Origin: Enterocloster bolteae
GTDB lineage: Bacteria; Bacillota; Clostridia; Lachnospirales; Lachnospiraceae
Length of the DNA stretch: 64,000 nt
Assembly: GCF_002234575.2 (NCBI RefSeq)
Contig: NZ_CP022464.2
Span: 3,348,001-3,412,000 of the forward strand
Direction of reading: 5' to 3'
Shown in pieces: positions 58,469-64,000 of this stretch; position 1 is the first letter of the stretch; every line of letters starts with the position of its first letter. Below the pieces are notes generated by a model that made no database searches, was not told the DNA's origin, and was given only the letters and a program-made list of their open reading frames with translations. The position numbers and the translations under genes were made by a program.

Positions 58469-60468
58469 TCCGCAGACACCTCCATCTCTTTTTCCTGCCG
58501 ACTGGCAATGATATAATTGCGCTCATCCAAATCATAGTAAACCTCGTCCCCGAAAAAGGCGTTCATCCGTACCTGGCTTAAATCCATGGTCTTCATCTCA
58601 TAGAGAGGACACTTGTAGCTGGGCGTAAACTGGGTCTTTAAGGGATAATTTCCAAAGGTTACGATAATGGCGTTGCCGGTGCTGTTCTTATTGTTCAGCT
58701 TCTGCAGCTCCGAAGGGTATATAAGGGGCCTGGTCTGCACCTGGCTGGATACATTGATGTTCCCTGTCTTGTCCCCCAGAGTAGAGGATACGCTCTGTGT
58801 GGAAACAGTCTTGTTGCCGCAGAGCTTTGAGAATTCCTCACAAGTTTCTATATCATTGGAACCAATAAACATTTTCAGGCCGCAGTTGCTCTTGATGATA
58901 TTGCTTATGGTCTGCCCATATACATTGTCTAACTGGGCATAGGACTGGACTACCATGTTGAACCAGATTTTACGGCTCCGGCCAACAGTTATCATTTTGT
59001 CGAACTTGTCTATCTTAGGCATGTTGCCGAACTCATCCAGGATGAAGTATACATTTCTCGGAAGGCTTAAATCCTCCCTGGCGGAGGCCACCTTAATCAG
59101 CGCCTTGTAAATGCACAGTACGAATACGGCCGCCAGGGCATGGCGGGTATCCTTTTCATCCGGTATCTTAAGGAACAGCGCCGTAGGCTCGGCTGCAAAC
59201 TGCTGGGGATCGATATCCGTCTCCGAGGTAAGGGAGCAGAGTCCCTCGTCGTTAAACATAGAGAGCTTATCAAACGCAATGGACATATAGCTGGCCAGGG
59301 TGGTATCGGCCGCTGACAGAACCTGCCTTGAAAGTCCAACTGACTTGGACAGCTTGGGGCGTCCCATAAAATATTCTTTTAAAGCCCTGAACTCGTCCTC
59401 CGAATTGCTGATAGCCTTGTTTACATTATAGAAGCAGAACTTCTCCCTGGTCATCTCCAGCTCCGGATACTCGCTGTCCTCCAGCATGGCCAGGCATACT
59501 GCCATGATAATGGAACGGGCTCCTTTTTCCCACACAGGATCGTCCTGGGATTCAATGGGACAGATCACGCTGATAAGGTCATTTAAATCTTCGTAAATCT
59601 CATCATATATCTTCTGCTTTTCCACCTTGATAACAGTCAGCAGCTCCCTGCGCACAGCGTAGGCTTTTCCCTTATACTCGTACCACACATCCTTATACTG
59701 GTCCGCCTCATTCACCAGCTCCAAACCGCTTTGCCTCACGTCCGTGTCGCACTGGAAGATTCCCTGTCCCGCCTTAAGGTAAAGCTGGTACCTGTCATAG
59801 ATATCTCCCAAAGGGTTCCAGCGGAAGGAGCTGTAAGGATCCCTTAAGTCCAGAACCATTACCTTATAGCCCTGTTCCGCCAGCATGCCGCTGTGAAGCT
59901 GGAACAGCTCTCCCTTGGGATCCGTGCAGATCATGGAAGAACCGGCTGAGGATTTCCCCAGTATCTGAATCATGGGGTTGATAAAGGATGTGGTTTTACC
60001 GCTGCCTGTGGCGCCGATTACAAGGCCATGCATGGGCTTGGCAATGTTGATGTTGAGCTCCTTCTTTTTCTTGTTGTACACCGCGTATACAGGAATCCCG
60101 TCCTTTTTTTCCTCTTTAAGTCTGGTAAAACGCTTCGGGGAGAAATTATCATCCTTCTCCTTGTCGGTCATAAAGCGTGAATTCTCCAGGGAACTTTCAA
60201 TACTGTCCTCCTTGGCCTTCATCAGACGTTTGGCCCGTTTTACAGTTCCCACGTGGAATACCAGGTACAGCATATAAACCATTACCGTGACCACCGCTCC
60301 ATATATCCAGACAGCCGGCTTAAGCAGAAGGCCCGGATTCCAGAGTCTTCCCCAATCCCGGGTTAAAATGGCCGGAACCAGCTCCGTCAGCATCATGGCG
60401 GTAAGGTACCCCAACACCATCACCACCACAATACCTCCTAATATGTATCCTGCTATCTTCTTTATCAT
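58465..60468 (-). CDS. virD4: VirD4/TraG-type coupling ATPase
   Basis: 667 aa from the ATG at 60466-60468 behind GGGAGGGCCCT; an in-frame ATG 63 bases upstream has no site. Two N-terminal helices (about 4-30 and 48-70), then the P-loop HGLVIGATGSGKTTSFINP (about 147-160), Walker B VYFILDEFGNMPKI, and the TraG/VirD4 motif QSYAQLDNVYGQTISNIIKSN. It would recruit substrates to the secretion channel. First gene of the operon, with the presumed promoter 75-110 bp upstream. Confidence 0.94.
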   Translation of the reverse strand: MIKKIAGYILGGIVVVMVLGYLTAMMLTELVPAILTRDWGRLWNPGLLLKPAVWIYGAVVTVMVYMLYLVFHVGTVKRAKRLMKAKEDSIESSLENSRFMTDKEKDDNFSPKRFTRLKEEKKDGIPVYAVYNKKKKELNINIAKPMHGLVIGATGSGKTTSFINPMIQILGKSSAGSSMICTDPKGELFQLHSGMLAEQGYKVMVLDLRDPYSSFRWNPLGDIYDRYQLYLKAGQGIFQCDTDVRQSGLELVNEADQYKDVWYEYKGKAYAVRRELLTVIKVEKQKIYDEIYEDLNDLISVICPIESQDDPVWEKGARSIIMAVCLAMLEDSEYPELEMTREKFCFYNVNKAISNSEDEFRALKEYFMGRPKLSKSVGLSRQVLSAADTTLASYMSIAFDKLSMFNDEGLCSLTSETDIDPQQFAAEPTALFLKIPDEKDTRHALAAVFVLCIYKALIKVASAREDLSLPRNVYFILDEFGNMPKIDKFDKMITVGRSRKIWFNMVVQSYAQLDNVYGQTISNIIKSNCGLKMFIGSNDIETCEEFSKLCGNKTVSTQSVSSTLGDKTGNINVSSQVQTRPLIYPSELQKLNNKNSTGNAIIVTFGNYPLKTQFTPSYKCPLYEMKTMDLSQVRMNAFFGDEVYYDLDERNYIIASRQEKEMEVSAE

Positions 60469-60549
60469 AGGGCCCTCCCGCTTTCGTATATGCTCCATAT
60501 GCCTTCTGTCCATAAAATCTCGGACAATCACTGCTTTTTTATTGCTTTC

Positions 60550-60578
60550 ATACTACAATAGCATTTATCCTGAAACAA
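60550..60578 (-). promoter_or_regulatory. Presumed promoter of the secretion operon
   Basis: Leftward -35 TTGTTT (60573-60578), 17-bp spacer, -10 TAGTAT (60550-60555). Both hexamers are weak, suggesting an activator is needed. An alternative, shifted -10 TATTGT at 60555-60560, has no good -35. Confidence 0.45.
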
Positions 60579-60585
60579 TAGCCTG

Positions 60586-60620
60586 CGACCGAAAGTCAGT
60601 TTTTCCGACCGAAACTCAAT
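60586..60620. promoter_or_regulatory. Direct-repeat regulator site upstream of the secretion operon
   Basis: CGACCGAAAGTCAGT (60586-60600) is repeated as CGACCGAAACTCAAT (60606-60620), a 20-bp period (about two helical turns), with 13 of 15 bases identical. It ends 7 bp above the presumed -35. The placement and spacing resemble response-regulator activator sites such as those of the LytTR family. Identity of the binder is not shown. Confidence 0.55.
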
Positions 60621-60692
60621 CCCCCTTCCGATTTACCCTTACAAGTGCCTCCCCGCCCATTAGAACATATGCCCGCCGGGTACACAAAAACA

Positions 60693-60720
60693 GGCGGCAC
60701 AGCCGTGAAGCCGCGCCGCC
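60693..60720 (-). terminator. Terminator of the two-component operon
   Basis: GGCGGC (60693-60698) pairs with GCCGCC (60715-60720), and TGTTTTTGTG follows on the minus strand, 2 bp past the kinase stop. It separates the two-component genes from the secretion operon. Confidence 0.75.
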
Positions 60721-60721
60721 C

Positions 60722-62614
60722 TTATCCCTCATCCTTTAGCGGCAGGATAATGGAAACCTTGAATACCTTCTCCTCCGGCACAAAGGTGCCAATCCCCCCG
60801 TGACGTTTTACGATGGCCTTTACCGACTCCACTCCAATCCCCACGCTCTCCCGCTTGGAAGACCGGAAATATCCCCTTTCATACTGCACATCCCCCATAA
60901 AGCTGTTGTCCAGCACAATGGACAGGCGGCTGTCGTCCTGAAGGCATCTTAAGAATATGAACTTCCTGCCCGACTCATGCCGTTTGCAGGCTTCTACCGC
61001 ATTTTCCAGCAGATTTCCCATAACCACGCATAACTCATCATCAGGAAGAACGGTCCGGCCCGGAACCATAACCCGGATATCTGTTTCAATCTTCTCCTTC
61101 TCTGCCAGGGCAGTGTAATGGCACAGTACTGCGTCCAGCGCATAGTTGCTGGTAAATGTAACAGGCCCCATCGAATCCATGGCAGGTGAAAGCTGTCCCA
61201 GATACGCCTTTACATGCTCCAAATTTCCCTCCGCCGCATAGGCCTGCAGCAGTCTTATATGATGGCGCATATCATGGCGGATCCGTCTGGTTTCCTCAAT
61301 TCTGGCATTGAGCTGGCGGTAATGATCTCTCTGCAGAGCCAGCTGCCGGTTCATCCGTCCTGTCTCTGTTACAAAAAAGGTTCTGGCCCGGAACGCGTCC
61401 GCCATATCCTGCCACAGAATACTCAACATTCCCACCATAATGACCACGCAGCCAATGGTCAGGAAGCTTCCGCCTATTATAGGCTCGTACAGCGGCAGAA
61501 GCTCTTCCATAAACAGGGCGGAAACAAGTACAACCGCAATTACCAGCAGGGTCTGGGAACGCTCCATTCCCTCTGCCATCGCCATATATGCCACCAGTAT
61601 AAGGTGACAGGCAATGGCAAATTTATACCACTGGGTAATATAGCTGAACAGATCCGCCGCGGCCGCCGTCCCATACTGGGCATAACAGCCGTATACCAGG
61701 GCCAGAATACAGAATATTCCCATGGCGGCGGACACCTTTCCCCCTTTGATGCGGTACAGGTCATTTTCCAATATGACCATCAGCCAAAGCATGGCGTAAA
61801 AGCAGAACACCTGGATCCCGTACCAGGGCTGCAGCCCCAGCTGAATCCTCTCCCGCGCCAGAGGCCACAGCTGATACCCTACGAAGCACAGGCAGAACAG
61901 GCAGAAGAGAAAACCTCTCCACCAGCGGATTTTCACAGCCAGATGAAGGGAGAGACCGGCTGCGGACACAGCCAGCCCCAGAACCATCACCTTCAGCAAC
62001 AGCCCCACATCCCGTATCCCGGTCACGGCATCGTAGACTCCAAGAAGCGGCGGACTGAAGTTCTGGGAATGAAAGGCGCCCAGAGCCGCGGCCTGTATGA
62101 TAAGCTCTGTGTCCCGGCCCTGGGTGAGAGGAAAGACAAACCGCTTCATACCGGAGCGGACATCCTCTATGCTTCCCCATTCCCGGACCAGCTCTCCCCC
62201 GATATAGACCCTGCTTGCCCCTTCTATCTCAGGCAGTTCCAGGGCAAAGGGACCGCCCTTTTCCGGCAGCTCCAAAACCAGGCGGTATGTACCCTTTGTT
62301 CCCCTTTGATTCCGCCTCATCTGTCCATATTTTCCTACTGCCGCAGTTACACCGGCAGGTTTCTCCGCTCCGTCAAACGCGTCCGGTCCCAGAAGCAGAT
62401 CGGGATAGAACTCCCATCCCGTAACAAGATACCGGTATGGATTCTCCTCCATATCCCCCAGCGTCAGCTCCAGTCTTCCCAATTCCGGCTGCTTCCCCCC
62501 CACCGTGTATTTATTATCTGCATAGTAAAGAATAAGTATGAATAAAACAGAGAGAATGGCTGAGGCAGTAATAACAATAATAGGCCGTAAACTTACCAAT
62601 TTCTGATTTTTCAT
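60722..62614 (-). CDS. GHKL sensor histidine kinase with extracellular domain and 7-helix region
   Basis: 630 aa. N-terminal membrane anchor (about 10-30), extracellular beta-sandwich-like domain (about 40-200; TYRLVLELPEKGGPFALELPE, RVYIGGELVREWG), a seven-helix block (about 205-395), and a cytoplasmic kinase. Phosphoacceptor region RRIRHDMRHHIRLLQAY, then the GHKL ATPase with N box VMGNLLENAVEACKRH and G box SVGIGVESVKAIVKRHGG. This matches AgrC/LytTR-partner kinases with a 7TMR-DISM-like input. It begins 2 bp after the regulator's stop. Confidence 0.9.
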   Translation of the reverse strand: MKNQKLVSLRPIIVITASAILSVLFILILYYADNKYTVGGKQPELGRLELTLGDMEENPYRYLVTGWEFYPDLLLGPDAFDGAEKPAGVTAAVGKYGQMRRNQRGTKGTYRLVLELPEKGGPFALELPEIEGASRVYIGGELVREWGSIEDVRSGMKRFVFPLTQGRDTELIIQAAALGAFHSQNFSPPLLGVYDAVTGIRDVGLLLKVMVLGLAVSAAGLSLHLAVKIRWWRGFLFCLFCLCFVGYQLWPLARERIQLGLQPWYGIQVFCFYAMLWLMVILENDLYRIKGGKVSAAMGIFCILALVYGCYAQYGTAAAADLFSYITQWYKFAIACHLILVAYMAMAEGMERSQTLLVIAVVLVSALFMEELLPLYEPIIGGSFLTIGCVVIMVGMLSILWQDMADAFRARTFFVTETGRMNRQLALQRDHYRQLNARIEETRRIRHDMRHHIRLLQAYAAEGNLEHVKAYLGQLSPAMDSMGPVTFTSNYALDAVLCHYTALAEKEKIETDIRVMVPGRTVLPDDELCVVMGNLLENAVEACKRHESGRKFIFLRCLQDDSRLSIVLDNSFMGDVQYERGYFRSSKRESVGIGVESVKAIVKRHGGIGTFVPEEKVFKVSIILPLKDEG

Positions 62615-62615
62615 C

Positions 62616-63335
62616 TTACCTCCGCAGATCCTTCAGGGCATATTCCATATATTCCTTTTTTACCTGGGCCCTGCCTCTGACCCGTACAGGCAGGGTTTCC
62701 CCATTTTTCAGACGAATAACAGAGTCTCCCACCTCCTGAATCCAGTCCATATTCACGTAAATCCCCCGGTTGCAGCAAAGGAACCTGGAATCCGGCATCA
62801 GCCGCCCGGACACAGCCATAAAGGACTCCGCAGCCTCCAGTACGGTATCGCTGGTATGTATCCGCACCATACGTTTAAGGCTGTCCACGTACAACAGTTT
62901 ACTAAAGGGCACCACAGCCTCCACTCCGCCCTTCACCATCACCGTAAGTCCCCGTCCCGCCTCCAGAAGCTCTCTGGTAAAGCAGTCCAGGGCCAGGGCC
63001 AGATCCTCATAGCTCAGGGGCTTCATCAGATAGTAGGCGGCCCTTACCCGGTAGCTGTCCACCGCGTAATCCGCGCTGGAGCTAAAGAACACCAGACGGC
63101 AGTCCTTATCTCGCTCATATACCAGAGAGGCTGTCTCCATACCGGTAATCCCTCCCATATATATATCAAAGAATATAATGTCATAATGCCCCGGCTCATA
63201 AGCCTCTAAAAATGCTTCTCCGGATTCAAACTCTTGAATCTCAGGTACTGTCTGATGCCCGGAAAAATATTGGTCAAGCATACCCTTAAGCAGTTCTCTG
63301 TCCTGCATGGTATCATCCACTACTGCTATAATCAT
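62616..63335 (-). CDS. LytTR-family response regulator
   Basis: 239 aa from the ATG at 63333-63335, preceded by GAAGAGGAAAAACC; the longer frame adds 20 residues with no site. Receiver domain residues 1-120: acidic pair VVDDTMQDREL, phosphorylated Asp in DIIFFDIYMGG, Lys in LMKPLSYEDL. LytTR DNA-binding domain about 135-235 (LLYVDSLKRMVRIHTSDTVLEA, LMPDSRFLCCNRGIYVNMDWIQEV, LPVRVRGRAQVKKEYMEYAL). It should be activated by the adjacent kinase and bind direct-repeat sites near promoters. Confidence 0.93.
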   Translation of the reverse strand: MIIAVVDDTMQDRELLKGMLDQYFSGHQTVPEIQEFESGEAFLEAYEPGHYDIIFFDIYMGGITGMETASLVYERDKDCRLVFFSSSADYAVDSYRVRAAYYLMKPLSYEDLALALDCFTRELLEAGRGLTVMVKGGVEAVVPFSKLLYVDSLKRMVRIHTSDTVLEAAESFMAVSGRLMPDSRFLCCNRGIYVNMDWIQEVGDSVIRLKNGETLPVRVRGRAQVKKEYMEYALKDLRR

Positions 63336-63429
63336 TGGTTTTTCCTCTTCTTTTGTATTAAAAACAGCGGTCTGTTTTCCCTGAAAACGGCACATTCCAT
63401 ATGCGGACGGTTCATCCTGAAAGCAAAAA

Positions 63430-63464
63430 CGCCGGCTTCCTTCTTTAGCTGAAGGAAACCGGTG
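63430..63464 (-). terminator. Terminator or attenuator in front of the response regulator
   Basis: CCGGCTTCCTTC (63432-63443) pairs with GAAGGAAACCGG (63451-63462) around a 7-nt loop, with extra pairs outside, and GTTTTTGC follows on the minus strand. It lies between the upstream kinase and the regulator. Confidence 0.8.
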
Positions 63465-63492
63465 CTCTTTGCATTAAACCATCTGTATTTTA

Positions 63493-63524
63493 TTTTACCA
63501 CGCTAATCCGGGATTTTTACCACG
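63493..63524. promoter_or_regulatory. Perfect direct repeat upstream of the response regulator
   Basis: TTTTACCACG occurs at 63493-63502 and 63515-63524, a 22-bp period with a 12-bp gap, as in LytTR/AgrA-type sites. A possible -10 TTTAAT (63473-63478, minus) follows. It may be an autoregulatory site; the core differs from that at 60586-60620. Confidence 0.5.
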
Positions 63525-63535
63525 TTTAACAAAAT

Positions 63536-64000
63536 TTAAAGTTCACCGTCTTTCACTGCGTCCGGCAGGAATATTCGGGCGGAAAAACTATCCGTATACC
63601 ATGTTGTCTCAAATGTCCCCCTATACTCCCGGACCACCTGGCTCATAAGCTCCATACCATACCCATGGGCCCGGCTGTCCTCCTTACTGGTACTTCTGCC
63701 TTCCTCACGGGGCAGGCTGCTGTTGGTGCACAAGATAGTAAGGCCGGTTCCAACCCGCCCAATCTCCAGGGAAATCCATTTCTCCCCATCCTCCGGAAGC
63801 CGGCTGCAGGCTTCTATGGCGTTATCCAGAAGATTCATCAAAAGCGCAGTGAGATGGGCGTCATGGACCGCCAGGCTTCCGGGCAGCCTGTCCCCCTCTG
63901 CTTCCACGTATATCCCCTGGCTCCTTGCCGTTCCAAGCTCCACCGCCAGGATGGAGTCCATAAGGATATGGCCTGTATATTCCCCATTCTCCATGTCCAC
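63536..64000 (-). CDS. GHKL sensor histidine kinase, C-terminal part (cut by window edge)
   Basis: 154 residues visible; the N-terminal sensor and phosphoacceptor region lie outside the window. The ATPase N box is ALLMNLLDNAIEACSRLPEDG, with the strand ISLEIGRVGTGLTILCTNS and the G2 box GYGMELMSQVVREYRGTFE, as in AgrC/NatK-type kinases of HATPase_c_5. It ends 72 bp before the terminator hairpin at 63430-63464. Its own response regulator may be outside the window. Confidence 0.85.
   Translation of the reverse strand: MDMENGEYTGHILMDSILAVELGTARSQGIYVEAEGDRLPGSLAVHDAHLTALLMNLLDNAIEACSRLPEDGEKWISLEIGRVGTGLTILCTNSSLPREEGRSTSKEDSRAHGYGMELMSQVVREYRGTFETTWYTDSFSARIFLPDAVKDGEL

Noticed and set aside
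32072..60468. Integrative conjugative element
   Set aside because: VirD4, VirB4 and VirB6 genes are present, but no relaxase, integrase, excisionase or flanking direct repeats were seen, and the operon carries signalling genes unusual for such elements. An ICE extending outside the window cannot be fully excluded.

Overview
The window looks like a low-to-mid GC Gram-positive gut bacterium of the Lachnospiraceae / Clostridium cluster XIVa type, perhaps Enterocloster-like. That is an inference from strong GGAGG-type ribosome binding sites, lipoprotein-anchored ABC binding proteins, a class III fructose-bisphosphatase, a PP2C/STAS/anti-sigma partner-switching module, LytTR/GHKL two-component systems and a group II intron. 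No rRNA, integrase, transposase, relaxase or CRISPR array was seen. Most genes lie on the minus strand.

Positions 1-6820 hold a sugar-catabolism operon read leftward: PfkB kinase, class II aldolase, and a sugar ABC transporter (binding protein, ATPase, permease), ending in an aldo/keto reductase cut by the window edge. A GntR/UTRA regulator is divergent, and two palindromes in the shared promoter region are its likely operators. Positions 6850-31930 are mostly housekeeping: a 5'-3' exonuclease, two macro-domain proteins (one with its own XRE regulator), upp, a left-handed beta-helix protein, topB, a small cystatin-like protein, galM, asd, deoD, a type IIA topoisomerase pair, tRNA-Gly(CCC), a polar amino-acid ABC transporter, class III fbp, an AI-2E family transporter, and a group II intron lying just behind a terminator hairpin.

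Positions 32072-60468 are the notable part: about 28 kb of twenty nearly gapless or overlapping minus-strand genes that read as one transcription unit. The promoter-proximal half encodes a type IV secretion-like apparatus: VirD4 coupling ATPase, two VirB6-like multispanning proteins, a VirB4 ATPase with a VirB3/PrgI-like membrane N-terminus, a VirB2-like two-helix protein, and lipoproteins or membrane-anchored surface proteins. No relaxase or integrase is seen. The distal half encodes signalling: a cyclic-nucleotide-binding PP2C phosphatase, an RsbW-like kinase, a STAS antagonist, a CPBP protease, an NHL-repeat protein, a CHASE2 nucleotide cyclase, a FecR-domain protein with eighteen 12-residue repeats, and a metallo-beta-lactamase-fold hydrolase that could degrade the cyclic nucleotide. 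The gene order suggests a chromosomal secretion or contact machine with its own make-sense-break cyclic-nucleotide circuit.

Upstream (60722-64000) lie a LytTR response regulator with a GHKL sensor kinase, and part of a second GHKL kinase. A 20-bp-period direct repeat sits just upstream of the secretion operon's presumed promoter, a plausible site for a response regulator. Everything is read by eye from sequence; family calls rest on remembered motifs, not database searches.
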